Shown here: positions 7,366 through 16,648 of the stretch, in pieces
Layout of the letters: every line of letters begins with the position of its first letter
How positions within the stretch are numbered: position 1 is the stretch's first letter
Assembly (NCBI RefSeq): GCF_025808395.1
Contig: NZ_CP075524.1
Location: 620,001-684,000 of the forward strand
Direction of reading: 5' to 3'
Source of the DNA: Microcella sp.
GTDB taxonomy: Bacteria > Actinomycetota > Actinomycetes > Actinomycetales > Microbacteriaceae
DNA length: 64,000 nucleotides
The notes under the pieces: generated by a model
The model's database searches: none
What the model was told of the DNA's origin: nothing
The model's input: the letters and a program-made list of their open reading frames with translations, nothing else
Made by a program: the position numbers and the translations under genes

Positions 7366-8315
7366 AGCACCTGCTGAGCACGCGCGACCTCGACCGCGAC
7401 ACCGCGGTGGGCATTCTCGACGTGGCCGAAGACATGGCCCAGACCGCTGACCGCGAGGTTCGCAAGCTGCCGCCCCTGCGGGGCAAGACGGTCGTCAACC
7501 TGTTCTTCGAAGACTCGACGCGCACGCGCTTGTCGTTCGAGTCAGCGGCCAAGAGGCTCAGCGCAGATGTCATCACCTTCAGCGCCAAGGGGTCGAGTGT
7601 CTCGAAGGGCGAGAGCCTCAAAGACACCGCGCAGACCCTGGCGGCGATGGGAGCAGATGCGATCGTGGTGCGGCACGCAGAGTCGGGAGCCGCGCACCTT
7701 CTCGCCCACGCCGGGTGGATCGACGCGGCGATCATCAATGCGGGCGACGGCACGCATGAGCACCCGACGCAAGCACTGCTCGACGCCTACACGATGCGCA
7801 AGCGAGTCTTCGGCGACGCGTCACGAGGCCGCGACCTCGCGGGGCTCAGGGTCGTCATCGTGGGCGACATTCTGCACTCGCGCGTGGCCAGGTCGAATGT
7901 GTGGCTGCTCTCGACGCTCGGCGCCGATGTCGCCCTGGTGGCGCCGCGCACGCTACTGCCGCACGGGGTCGAGCATTGGCCGACGACCGTGCACGAGCAC
8001 CTCGACGACGCACTCGCGGTGCCTGCCGACGCCGTCATGATGCTGCGCATCCAGAGTGAGCGCATGACCGGGGGCTACTTTCCGTCGACGCGCGAGTACG
8101 CGCGCGAGTGGGGTCTCACCGCCGAGCGGTTCGCCCAGTTGGGGCCGGATACGATGGTGATGCACCCTGGGCCGATGAACCGCGGCCTCGAGATCTCTAC
8201 CGCCGCCGCCGACTCTGAGAGGTCGACGGTGCTCGATCAAGTCACGAACGGGGTGTCGATACGCATGGCAGTGCTCTACCTGCTGGTCGCCAGTGCTGAG
8301 GGGGCCGAGCGATGA
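7362..8315 (+). CDS. pyrB: Aspartate carbamoyltransferase, catalytic chain
   Basis: Joins carbamoyl phosphate and aspartate, the first committed pyrimidine step. The carbamoyl-phosphate motif STRTRLSFE is at residues 52-60; HEHPTQALLDAYT and the C-terminal HPGPMNRGLEI are also present. The length of 317 matches catalytic chains. No regulatory chain (pyrI) is nearby, as in other actinobacteria, so control probably comes from PyrR. It overlaps both neighbours by 4 nt. Confidence 0.97.
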   Translation: MKHLLSTRDLDRDTAVGILDVAEDMAQTADREVRKLPPLRGKTVVNLFFEDSTRTRLSFESAAKRLSADVITFSAKGSSVSKGESLKDTAQTLAAMGADAIVVRHAESGAAHLLAHAGWIDAAIINAGDGTHEHPTQALLDAYTMRKRVFGDASRGRDLAGLRVVIVGDILHSRVARSNVWLLSTLGADVALVAPRTLLPHGVEHWPTTVHEHLDDALAVPADAVMMLRIQSERMTGGYFPSTREYAREWGLTAERFAQLGPDTMVMHPGPMNRGLEISTAAADSERSTVLDQVTNGVSIRMAVLYLLVASAEGAER

Positions 8316-9643
8316 GCCGGCTTCTCGTGCGCGGGGCATCACTGCTCGGCGATCACGTCGACGACCTTCGCATCCGCGATGGTGTGATCATCGCGCGCGG
8401 CCCCTTGACCGCTGAAGTCGGCGAGCGGGTGATCGATGCCGAAGGCCTCATAGCGCTGCCTGGCCTCGTCGACCTTCACACTCACCTTCGCGAACCCGGC
8501 GGCGAAGCGAGCGAGACCGTGCTCTCGGGCACGCGGGCGGCCGCCGCGGGGGGATTCACCGCTGTGCACGCCATGGCCAACACCACTCCCGTCGCCGACA
8601 CCGCCGGAGTGGTCGAGCAGGTCGAGCGGCTCGGAGTGCGTCACGGCTATGCCACGGTGCGCCCCATCGGTGCGGTCACCGTCGGGCTGGCCGGCGCGCA
8701 GCTGGCCGAGATCGGGGCGATGGCGAGATCGTCGGCCCGCGTGCGAGTCTTCAGCGACGACGGCATGTGCGTGCATGATCCGCTCATTATGCGGCGCGCG
8801 CTCGAATACGTGGCGACGTTCGACGGCGTCATCGCTCAGCACGCGCAAGAACCCCGGCTCACCGAGGGGGCGCAGATGAACGAAGGGCACCTCTCGGGCG
8901 AGCTCGGGCTGGCGGGGTGGCCAGCGGTGGCTGAAGAGTCGATCATCGCGCGCGATGTTCTGCTCGCTGAGCATGTTCGTGCCCGACTCCACGTGTGCCA
9001 CGTCTCGACGGCGGGCTCTGTCGACGTGGTGCGCTGGGCCAAAGCCCGGGGCATCGCCGTGACGGCGGAGGTCACTCCGCATCACCTGCTGCTCACCGAA
9101 GAGCTCGTGCGAGGCTATGACGCGCGATTCAAGGTCAACCCGCCGTTGCGTCGAGACGACGATGTGCACGCTCTGCGCGAGGGCCTCGCCGACGGAACGA
9201 TCGACATCGTCGCCACCGATCACGCACCTCACCCGGCTGAGGCGAAAGAGTGCACGTGGGCCGAAGCGGCCTTCGGCATGGTCGGCCTCGAGTCTGCGCT
9301 CAGCGTGGTGCAGCTCGCCATGGTGCAATCGCAGAGCTTCGCCTGGGCAGACGTCGCCCGGGTGCTCTCGACGACTCCTGCCGCGATCGGCCGGCTCGAG
9401 GGCTATGGCGCCCCCCTCGAGGTGGGCAGCCCCGCGCACCTGACGCTCGTCGACCCCTCGGCCGAGCGCACCTGGAGCACTGACGACCTGCGGGGTCGCA
9501 GCACCAACACGCCGTACTCGGGCCGTGATCTTCCGGGCAGGGTCGTGCACACGATCTACGGGGGAGTGCAGACCGTGATCGACGGGCAGCTCGTCGAGCC
9601 TGACGCGGTGGCCGCGAGGCACGCGGAGGTCTCTCATGGATAG
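8312..9643 (+). CDS. pyrC: Dihydroorotase
   Basis: Zinc amidohydrolase that interconverts carbamoyl-aspartate and dihydroorotate. The metal motif DLHTHLREPG is at residues 54-63, the active-site loop is FSDDG, metal histidines lie in AQHAQEP and HVCHVSTAGS, and ATDHAPH holds the catalytic aspartate. The 443-residue length fits the class I (Bacillus-like) type. All key residues are present, so it is likely active. The stop overlaps the next gene by 8 nt (ATGGATAG). Confidence 0.96.
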   Translation: MSRLLVRGASLLGDHVDDLRIRDGVIIARGPLTAEVGERVIDAEGLIALPGLVDLHTHLREPGGEASETVLSGTRAAAAGGFTAVHAMANTTPVADTAGVVEQVERLGVRHGYATVRPIGAVTVGLAGAQLAEIGAMARSSARVRVFSDDGMCVHDPLIMRRALEYVATFDGVIAQHAQEPRLTEGAQMNEGHLSGELGLAGWPAVAEESIIARDVLLAEHVRARLHVCHVSTAGSVDVVRWAKARGIAVTAEVTPHHLLLTEELVRGYDARFKVNPPLRRDDDVHALREGLADGTIDIVATDHAPHPAEAKECTWAEAAFGMVGLESALSVVQLAMVQSQSFAWADVARVLSTTPAAIGRLEGYGAPLEVGSPAHLTLVDPSAERTWSTDDLRGRSTNTPYSGRDLPGRVVHTIYGGVQTVIDGQLVEPDAVAARHAEVSHG

Positions 9644-10151
9644 GGTCTGGCCCACGCTCGTGATCATCGCCGTGCTCGGTGCCGTCATCGCGCTCATGGC
9701 GATGGGGTGGCGGGCGCGCCGTCGACGGCAGTCAGCGGTCTCGCGGCCTCAGGCTGTGCCCGATGCGCTCGGGCCCGCGGCGCTGAGCATCGACGGGTAC
9801 TACGTCGCCACGACGCCGTCTGGCGAGCCGCTCGAGCGCATCGCGGTGCACGGTCTCGGCTTCAGATCTCGCACGACGGTGTCGGTGCACGACGAGGGAC
9901 TCGTGATCGCACTGCGCGGTGCCGCGACGGTGCACGTGCCGACCCGTGACCTGCGCGGAGTCGGTCAGGCCACCTGGGCGATCGATCGGGTCGTCGAGAA
10001 AGACGGCTTGGTGGTCGTGATGTGGATGCTCGGCTCGATGCTCGTCGACTCATACTTTCGCGTGACCGACCGTGCTGAGGCGACCGCCCTGATCGCTGCC
10101 GTCGCCGACCTTGTCTCTCTCGCCGAACCCCGTGAAGGAATCGCCTCGTGA
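9636..10151 (+). CDS. Membrane-anchored PH-like protein between pyrC and carA
   Basis: 171 residues: one N-terminal membrane segment (VWPTLVIIAVLGAVIALMAM), an RARRRR stop-transfer run on the cytoplasmic side, then a soluble beta-rich domain of about 130 residues resembling bacterial PH-like domains. Its position matches Rv1382 of Mycobacterium tuberculosis, an uncharacterised membrane protein between pyrC and carA. It overlaps pyrC by 8 nt and carA by 4 nt, so it must be made with the pathway enzymes. The function is unknown; a membrane tether for the pathway is only a guess. Confidence 0.8.
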   Translation: MDRVWPTLVIIAVLGAVIALMAMGWRARRRRQSAVSRPQAVPDALGPAALSIDGYYVATTPSGEPLERIAVHGLGFRSRTTVSVHDEGLVIALRGAATVHVPTRDLRGVGQATWAIDRVVEKDGLVVVMWMLGSMLVDSYFRVTDRAEATALIAAVADLVSLAEPREGIAS

Positions 10152-11290
10152 CCATCTCCACCGCCGTACTGGTTCTCGAAGACGGCACCCGCTTTGTCGG
10201 GCGCCGCTATGGCGCTGCAGGGCGCACTCTCGGTGAAGCGGTCTTCGCCACCGGCATGAGCGGCTACCAAGAGACGCTCACCGACCCGAGCTACGCGGGC
10301 CAGATCGTCGTCATGACGGCCCCGCACATCGGCATCACCGGCATGAACGACGTCGACCCCGAATCGCGCCGCATCTGGGTCGAGGGGTTCGTCGTGCGCG
10401 ACCCTGCCCGCATCGTGTCGAACCACCGTGCCACCCGCAGTCTCGACGACGACCTCGAGTCGAACGGCGTGGTGGGCATCAGCGGCATCGACACCCGCGC
10501 CCTGACTCGTCGCATCAGAGAGGGGGGCGCCCTGCGCGCCGGCATCTTCTCGGGTGCTGATGCCGAGCTGAGTGCCGACGAGCAGCTGTCAATCGTGCGC
10601 GACTCGGCCGTCATGACCGGGCGCAACCTGTCGGCCGACGTCTCTGTCTCGACGACGAGAGTCGCGCCGGCGGTGGGCGAGAGCATCGGCACCCTGGCCG
10701 TGATCGACCTCGGCATCAAAGAATCGACGGTGCGGCACCTCGCCGAGCGTGGCTTCGACGTGCACGTCATGCCCCAGTCGACGACGGTCGATGAGCTGCT
10801 CGCGATCGAGCCCGTCGCCGTCTTCTACTCGAACGGCCCCGGCGACCCGGCGGCGAGCGAGGCCCATGTCGAGCTTCTGCGGGCCGTGCTGCGAGCAGGG
10901 CTGCCCTTCTTCGGCATCTGCTTCGGCAACCAGCTGCTCGGCCGCGCCCTGGGGTTCGGCACCTTCAAGCTGCCCTATGGCCACCGCGGCATCAACCAGC
11001 CCGTGCTCGACAAAGAGACAGGACGCATCGAGATCACCGCACACAATCACGGGTTCGCCGTCGACGCCCCCGTCGAGGGTATCGTCGACAGCCCCGCGGG
11101 CTTCGGTCGGGTCGAGGTGAGCCACGTCGGCCTCAACGACCAGGTCGTCGAAGGGCTCCGCGCTCTCGACATTCCCGCGTTCTCGGTGCAGTACCACCCC
11201 GAGGCGGCGGCGGGCCCGCACGACTCCACCTACCTGTTCGACCGGTTCAGAGACCTTGTCGTCGCTCAGACCCAGAAGGGCGATGCCTGA
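10148..11290 (+). CDS. carA: Carbamoyl-phosphate synthase, small (glutaminase) subunit
   Basis: Hydrolyses glutamine and passes ammonia to CarB. The N-terminal CarA domain (LVLEDGTRFVGRRYG..GEAVFATGMSGYQETLTDPSY) precedes a class I glutamine amidotransferase with nucleophile Cys258 in FGICFGNQ and the His/Glu pair in QYHPEAAAGPHDS. At 380 residues it is full length. GTG 10148 overlaps the previous stop by 4 nt; the stop shares one base with carB. Confidence 0.97.
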   Translation: MTISTAVLVLEDGTRFVGRRYGAAGRTLGEAVFATGMSGYQETLTDPSYAGQIVVMTAPHIGITGMNDVDPESRRIWVEGFVVRDPARIVSNHRATRSLDDDLESNGVVGISGIDTRALTRRIREGGALRAGIFSGADAELSADEQLSIVRDSAVMTGRNLSADVSVSTTRVAPAVGESIGTLAVIDLGIKESTVRHLAERGFDVHVMPQSTTVDELLAIEPVAVFYSNGPGDPAASEAHVELLRAVLRAGLPFFGICFGNQLLGRALGFGTFKLPYGHRGINQPVLDKETGRIEITAHNHGFAVDAPVEGIVDSPAGFGRVEVSHVGLNDQVVEGLRALDIPAFSVQYHPEAAAGPHDSTYLFDRFRDLVVAQTQKGDA

Positions 11291-14200
11291 TGCCCAAGCG
11301 CGACGACATCACCAGTGTGCTGGTCATCGGCTCAGGGCCGATCGTCATCGGCCAGGCGGCCGAATTCGACTATTCGGGAACACAGGCGTGCCGCGTGCTG
11401 CGCGCGGAGGGCATCCGGGTCATTCTCGTCAATTCGAACCCCGCCACGATCATGACCGACCCCGATTTCGCTGACGCGACCTACATCGAGCCCATCACGC
11501 CCGCCGTGATCGAAGCGATCATCGCGAAAGAGAAGCCGGATGCCGTGCTGCCGACCCTCGGAGGCCAGACGGCGCTCAACGCGGCCATCGCGCTGCACGA
11601 GCAGGGCATTCTCGCGAAGTACGACGTCGAACTCATCGGCGCATCGTTCGATTCCATCCACAAGGCAGAAGACCGGCAGCTGTTCAAGCAGCTCGTGCTC
11701 GACGCAGGAGCCGACGTGGCCCGCAGCCACATCGCGCACACGGTGGCCGAAGCCGTCGACTTCGCCGAAGACCTCGGCTACCCCCTCGTGATTCGCCCCT
11801 CGTTCACGATGGGGGGGCTCGGCTCGGGGTTCGCGCACGATCGCGAGCAGCTCGTCAGAATGGTGACAGACGGTCTGCACCAGTCGCCGACCACCGAGGT
11901 GCTGCTCGAAGAGTCGATTCTCGGCTGGAAAGAGTACGAGCTCGAGCTCATGCGCGACAAGGCAGACAACACCGTGGTGGTCTGCTCGATCGAGAACGTC
12001 GACCCCGTCGGCGTGCACACGGGCGACTCGATCACGGTGGCCCCTGCCCTGACCCTCACCGATCGCGAGTATCAGAACCTGCGCGACATCGGCATTCGCA
12101 TCATCCGCGACGTGGGCGTCGACACCGGAGGCTGCAACGTGCAGTTCGCGGTCGACCCCGCCACAGGTCGGGTCATCGTCATCGAGATGAACCCGCGAGT
12201 GTCGCGATCGAGCGCTCTCGCCTCGAAGGCCACGGGCTTTCCGATCGCGAAGATCGCGGCGAAGCTCGCGATCGGCTACCGGCTCGACGAGATTCCGAAC
12301 GACATCACCCGGGTGACGCCCGCGAGCTTCGAGCCGACGCTCGACTACGTCGTCGTGAAGGTGCCGCGATTCGCGTTCGAGAAGTTTCCGGGTGCCGACT
12401 CTGAGCTGACGACGACCATGAAGTCTGTCGGCGAGGCGATGGCGATCGGCCGCAACTACTCGACGGCGCTGCAGAAGGCGCTGCGCAGTCTTGAGAAGCG
12501 CGGCAGCAGCTTCCACTGGCAGGGCGAACCCGGTGACAAGACCGAGTTGGTGGCTCTCGCCTCGACGCCCACCGACGGCCGCATCGTGACCGTGCAGCAG
12601 GCGCTGCGCGCGGGGGCGACGATCGACGAGCTGTTCGTCGCCACCGGCATCGACCCCTGGTTTCTCGACCAGATCGCTCTGATCAACGAGGTTGCTCACG
12701 AGATCTCGGCGGCGAGTGCGCTCACGGCAGACGTGCTGCGCCACGCGAAAGACCACGGCTTCAGCGACGCGCAGATCGGACAGCTGCGCGGGCTCGATGA
12801 GGCCGCCGTGCGAGCGCAGCGCTGGTCGGGGGGAGTGCGACCGGTGTTCAAGACGGTCGACACCTGCGCAGGAGAGTTTCCGGCGCTCACGCCGTACCAC
12901 TACTCGAGCTATGACGACGAGACCGAGGTCGCGGCGAGCGATGCGCGCAAGGTCGTCATTCTGGGCTCGGGGCCCAACCGCATCGGCCAGGGAATCGAGT
13001 TCGACTACAGCTGCGTGCACGCGAGTTTCGCCCTGCGCGACGCGGGTCTCGAGACCATCATGATCAACTGCAACCCCGAGACGGTGTCGACCGACTACGA
13101 CACGAGCGACCGCCTGTACTTCGAGCCGCTGACGCTCGAAGACGTGCTCGAGGTCATCCACGCAGAGTCGCAGTCTGGCGAGGTGCTCGGCGTGATCGTG
13201 CAGCTCGGCGGGCAGACCGCCCTCGGTCTGGCCCACGGTCTCGAGCAGGCGGGGGTGCCCATTCTCGGCACGAGCCCGAGCGCCATCGACCTCGCCGAAG
13301 AGCGCGGCCTGTTCTCAGACATCTTGAGCGCGGCTGGCCTGCGAGCTCCCCGCAACGGCACTGCCATCGACGTCGGAAGCGCCGTCGAGGTCGCCGAAGG
13401 CATTGGCTACCCCGTGCTCGTGCGACCCAGTTTCGTGCTGGGCGGTCGCGGCATGGAGATCGTCTACGACAGCCCGTCTCTCGTCGACTACTTCGATCGC
13501 GTGCGCGATCAGGCGATCATCGGCCCCGGCCAGCCCCTGCTCGTCGACCGCTTCCTCGACGACGCGGTCGAGATCGACGTCGACGCTCTCTACGACGGCG
13601 AGCGCCTCTATGTGGGCGGCGTCATGGAGCACATCGAAGAGGCGGGCGTTCACTCGGGAGACTCGGCGTGCACGCTGCCCCCGGTGACTCTGGGGCGCGA
13701 CGTCATCAACCGGGTGCGAGAGGCCACCGAGAGCATCGCAGCCGGCATCGGAGTTCGGGGCCTCATCAACGTGCAGTTCGCGATCGGTGCTGGCGTGCTT
13801 TACGTGCTCGAGGCGAACCCGCGCGCTTCGCGCACTGTGCCCTTCGTGTCGAAGGCGCTCGGCATTCCGCTCGCCAAGGCGGCCTCGCTCATCATGGTCG
13901 GCCACAGCATCGACGCGCTCATCGCTGAGGGGCTCTTGCCCGAGCACGACGGGTCGCGCGTGCCGATCGATGCGCCCGTCTCGGTGAAAGAGGCTGTGCT
14001 GCCGTTCAAGCGGTTCCGCACGCGCGAGGGCGTCATCGTCGATTCGGTGCTCGGGCCCGAGATGCGCTCGACCGGAGAGGTCATGGGAATCGACCGCGAT
14101 TTTCCGCGAGCGTTCGCGAAGAGTCAGGATGCCGCCTACGGCGGACTGCCCCAGAGCGGCGTGGTGTTCGTCTCGGTCGCCGACCGCGACAAGCGCAGCA

Positions 14201-14583
14201 TCGTGCTGCCCGTGCTGCGTCTCAGCCAGCTCGGGTTCGAGATCTGGGCGACGGGCGGAACCGCCGAAGTGCTGTCGCGCTACGGCATCGCCGCGCGTCA
14301 GGTTCGCAAGCACGGCGACGCTCCGGCCGCTGAGGGCGACGACCCGTCGATCGTCGATCTCATCAACGCCGGTGAGGTCGATGTCGTCATCAACACACCG
14401 AGCGGCCGCACTGCGCGCGCCGACGGTGCCGAGATTCGCACGGCCACCGTGGCTGCCGACAAGCCCTTGTTCACGACGATCGCCCAGGTCGGGGCCGCTG
14501 TCGCCTCGCTCGATTTCGCCGATCAGCCGCTCACCGTGACGAGCCTGCAAGATTACGCGCTCGAGCGCGCGGGGCGCGCATGA
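11290..14583 (+). CDS. carB: Carbamoyl-phosphate synthase, large subunit
   Basis: Makes carbamoyl phosphate from bicarbonate, ammonia and two ATP for both pyrimidines and arginine. The 1097 residues hold two ATP-grasp halves, each opening with a matching motif (VIGSGPIVIGQAAEFDYSG near residue 14 and ILGSGPNRIGQGIEFDYSC near residue 557), and a C-terminal MGS-like allosteric domain (IWATGGTAEVLSRYG). Metal-site motifs VIEMNPRVSRSSALASKATG and VLEANPRASRTVPFVSKALG are intact in both halves. It overlaps pyrF by 4 nt. Confidence 0.98.
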   Translation: MPKRDDITSVLVIGSGPIVIGQAAEFDYSGTQACRVLRAEGIRVILVNSNPATIMTDPDFADATYIEPITPAVIEAIIAKEKPDAVLPTLGGQTALNAAIALHEQGILAKYDVELIGASFDSIHKAEDRQLFKQLVLDAGADVARSHIAHTVAEAVDFAEDLGYPLVIRPSFTMGGLGSGFAHDREQLVRMVTDGLHQSPTTEVLLEESILGWKEYELELMRDKADNTVVVCSIENVDPVGVHTGDSITVAPALTLTDREYQNLRDIGIRIIRDVGVDTGGCNVQFAVDPATGRVIVIEMNPRVSRSSALASKATGFPIAKIAAKLAIGYRLDEIPNDITRVTPASFEPTLDYVVVKVPRFAFEKFPGADSELTTTMKSVGEAMAIGRNYSTALQKALRSLEKRGSSFHWQGEPGDKTELVALASTPTDGRIVTVQQALRAGATIDELFVATGIDPWFLDQIALINEVAHEISAASALTADVLRHAKDHGFSDAQIGQLRGLDEAAVRAQRWSGGVRPVFKTVDTCAGEFPALTPYHYSSYDDETEVAASDARKVVILGSGPNRIGQGIEFDYSCVHASFALRDAGLETIMINCNPETVSTDYDTSDRLYFEPLTLEDVLEVIHAESQSGEVLGVIVQLGGQTALGLAHGLEQAGVPILGTSPSAIDLAEERGLFSDILSAAGLRAPRNGTAIDVGSAVEVAEGIGYPVLVRPSFVLGGRGMEIVYDSPSLVDYFDRVRDQAIIGPGQPLLVDRFLDDAVEIDVDALYDGERLYVGGVMEHIEEAGVHSGDSACTLPPVTLGRDVINRVREATESIAAGIGVRGLINVQFAIGAGVLYVLEANPRASRTVPFVSKALGIPLAKAASLIMVGHSIDALIAEGLLPEHDGSRVPIDAPVSVKEAVLPFKRFRTREGVIVDSVLGPEMRSTGEVMGIDRDFPRAFAKSQDAAYGGLPQSGVVFVSVADRDKRSIVLPVLRLSQLGFEIWATGGTAEVLSRYGIAARQVRKHGDAPAAEGDDPSIVDLINAGEVDVVINTPSGRTARADGAEIRTATVAADKPLFTTIAQVGAAVASLDFADQPLTVTSLQDYALERAGRA

Positions 14584-15407
14584 CCCACTTCGGTGACCGG
14601 CTTCGCTCTGTGGTGGATGCCCACGGCAGGTTGTGCTTGGGCATCGACCCGCACGACTCGCTGCTGCTGCAGTGGGGGCTCGAGGTCGACGCCGCCGGAG
14701 CCCGCGAGCTGTCGCTGCGGGCACTGGAGGCGGCGCACGGCCGAGTCGGCATCGTGAAGCCGCAGGTGGCGTTCTTCGAGCGCTTCGGCGCAGCCGGCTA
14801 CACCGTGCTCGAAGAGGTCATCCGCACGGCGCGTGGTGAGGGACTGCTGGTGATTGCCGACGTGAAGCGCGGCGATATCGGATCGACGGCGGCGGCCTAT
14901 GGTGAGGCCTGGCTCTCGCCGAGCTCGCCGCTCGAGGCAGACGCGATGACGGCCGTCGCCTACCAGGGTCTCGGGTCTCTCGACCCGGTCATCGAGCTGG
15001 CCATCGAGCACGGCAAGGGCGTGTTCGTGCTCACCGCCACCTCGAACCCCGAGGGGCGGGGCGTGCAGCAATCGGTGGGCGACTCGGGGCGCTCGGTGGC
15101 GGGCCAGTTGGCGCGAGACGTCGCCGTGCGCAACGCGAGTGCGCGAGGGTGGGGTTCTCTCGGCGTCGTGATCGGCGCCACCGAGCCGATCGCATCGAGC
15201 GGCATCGACCCCGTTCTTCTGCAGCACACTCCCGTTCTCGGCCCCGGATTCGGGCATCAGGGAACCCGCCTCGCGCAGCTGCGCGATGTCTACGGGGTCG
15301 CCGAGAGCTCGGTGATTCCGACCGTCACCCGCAGTGTGCTCTCGGCCGGGCCCGACGGCGTCGCGGCCGCTCTCGACGCCCACCGATCAGAACTCGAGTC
15401 AGCATGA
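14580..15407 (+). CDS. pyrF: Orotidine 5'-phosphate decarboxylase, subfamily 2
   Basis: Decarboxylates OMP to UMP, the last step of the pathway. The N-terminal LCLGIDPHDSLL and the catalytic stretch VIADVKRGDIGSTA (Lys/Asp pair) identify the longer type 2 family found in actinobacteria; 275 residues is usual for it. No pyrD or pyrE is in the window, so those steps are encoded elsewhere. The stop overlaps the gmk start by 4 nt, linking pyrimidine and guanylate kinase expression. Confidence 0.95.
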   Translation: MTHFGDRLRSVVDAHGRLCLGIDPHDSLLLQWGLEVDAAGARELSLRALEAAHGRVGIVKPQVAFFERFGAAGYTVLEEVIRTARGEGLLVIADVKRGDIGSTAAAYGEAWLSPSSPLEADAMTAVAYQGLGSLDPVIELAIEHGKGVFVLTATSNPEGRGVQQSVGDSGRSVAGQLARDVAVRNASARGWGSLGVVIGATEPIASSGIDPVLLQHTPVLGPGFGHQGTRLAQLRDVYGVAESSVIPTVTRSVLSAGPDGVAAALDAHRSELESA

Positions 15408-16387
15408 GCACGCCGATGCCCGAGGTCGACAGAGTCGCGGCGTCTCGGGCCGCGGTGGCGGCGCGCCGAGCTCGCGCTGCCGTGAAGCAGGCCGTCAGCA
15501 CGGGGGCCCGCAGCGCGAGTGATGTCGCCGAGAGCTCCTGGCGAGACGCGACCGGCCCCGAGGCCGGCCTGCGCGTCGCCGAACTGCTCGGCGCCCTGCG
15601 GGGCTTCGGGCCCGCTCGGGTCTCGCAGCTGCTCGAACGCCTGCAGATCGCTCCGGTCAAGAAGCTCGGAGGGCTCGGGGTCAAGCAGCGCGGTCGACTG
15701 CTCGAATGGCTTCACGAGCATGAATCGGTGGTGCGACGTGGGCGCCTCATCGTGCTCGCAGGCCCCACGGCGGTCGGCAAGGGAACCGTGTCGTCGTACA
15801 TTCGCGACCACCATCCGACCGTGCTGCTGAGCGTGTCGGCCACGACTCGCGCACCGAGGCCGGGCGAGCGCGACGGCGTGCACTACTACTTCGTCGACGA
15901 CAGCCGATTCGACGAGATGATCGCCAACGGAGAGCTGCTCGAGTGGGCCGTCGTCCACAACGCCTCGCGGTACGGCACCCCGAAGGCTCCCGTGGTCGCG
16001 GCGCTCGACGAGGGCCGAAGCGTGCTGCTCGAGATCGACCTGCAGGGCGCGCGTCGAGTGCGCGCGACCATGCCGGAGGCCGTTCTGGTGTTTCTGCTGC
16101 CGCCGAGCTGGGAAGAACTGGTGCGTCGCTTGACCGGTCGCGGCACCGAATCGGCAGAAGAGCAGGCCCGCAGACTCGCGACGGCCCGGGTCGAGCTCGC
16201 CGCCCAAGACGAGTTCGACGAACTCATCGTCAATGACGATGTGAGCCGTGCCGCTCAAGAGGTCGTAGACTTGCTCGCAGTGCCCAGCGGTGCAGCGCGC
16301 GTCACAGAGCGCGCCGGCTCGGGTGCGATGACCCGCCCCGCGGTCACGAACCGACGGGCAGAACGAGAGCGAGACACTCATGGCTGA
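15404..16387 (+). CDS. gmk: Integration host factor (mIHF) domain fused to guanylate kinase
   Basis: The C-terminal part (residue 113 on) is guanylate kinase, phosphorylating GMP to GDP: P-loop GPTAVGKGT at 120-128, SVSATTRAPRPGERDGVHYYF, GTPKAPV and LEIDLQGAR. Residues about 10-105 look like mycobacterial integration host factor: AAVAARRARAAVKQA, then a helix-hairpin-helix-like ELLGALRGFGPARVSQLL and LQIAPVKKLGGLGVKQR. In mycobacteria mihF is a separate gene just upstream of gmk; here one frame without a stop joins them, giving 327 residues instead of about 190. ATG 15404 overlaps the pyrF stop; the frame is open further upstream inside pyrF. DNA binding is inferred. Confidence 0.92.
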   Translation: MSTPMPEVDRVAASRAAVAARRARAAVKQAVSTGARSASDVAESSWRDATGPEAGLRVAELLGALRGFGPARVSQLLERLQIAPVKKLGGLGVKQRGRLLEWLHEHESVVRRGRLIVLAGPTAVGKGTVSSYIRDHHPTVLLSVSATTRAPRPGERDGVHYYFVDDSRFDEMIANGELLEWAVVHNASRYGTPKAPVVAALDEGRSVLLEIDLQGARRVRATMPEAVLVFLLPPSWEELVRRLTGRGTESAEEQARRLATARVELAAQDEFDELIVNDDVSRAAQEVVDLLAVPSGAARVTERAGSGAMTRPAVTNRRAERERDTHG

Positions 16388-16637
16388 CAAGAATTCCGGC
16401 ATCATCGAACCGCCGATCGACGAACTGCTGTCGAAGGTCGACTCGAAGTACGAGCTCGTCATCTTCGCCTCGAAGCGCGCTCGTCAGATCAACGACTACT
16501 ACGCAGACCTGCACGAAGGCAGCCTGTTCGACAACGTCGGGCCCCTCGTCGACTCGACGGTCGACGACAAGCCCCTGTCGGTAGCGCTGCACGAGATCAA
16601 CGACGACAAGCTCGTTCTCACCCGCGTGACCGACTGA
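16380..16637 (+). CDS. rpoZ: RNA polymerase omega subunit
   Basis: Small subunit that helps fold and hold the beta' subunit. At 85 residues it has the conserved core KVDSKYELVIFASKRARQINDYY and the C-terminal PLSVALHEINDDKLVL. ATG 16380 overlaps the gmk stop by 8 nt (ATGGCTGA), the same gmk-rpoZ order as in many bacteria. A TAGACT hexamer at 16266-16271, inside gmk, could be a promoter for rpoZ and coaBC. Confidence 0.95.
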   Translation: MADKNSGIIEPPIDELLSKVDSKYELVIFASKRARQINDYYADLHEGSLFDNVGPLVDSTVDDKPLSVALHEINDDKLVLTRVTD

Positions 16638-16648
16638 CGGCGACCTGC

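Noticed and set aside
11332..13236. 634-codon open frame on the minus strand opposite carB
   Set aside because: It mirrors the codon structure of carB in GC-rich DNA, has an Arg/Asp/Val-rich composition with no family resemblance, and carB is certain.
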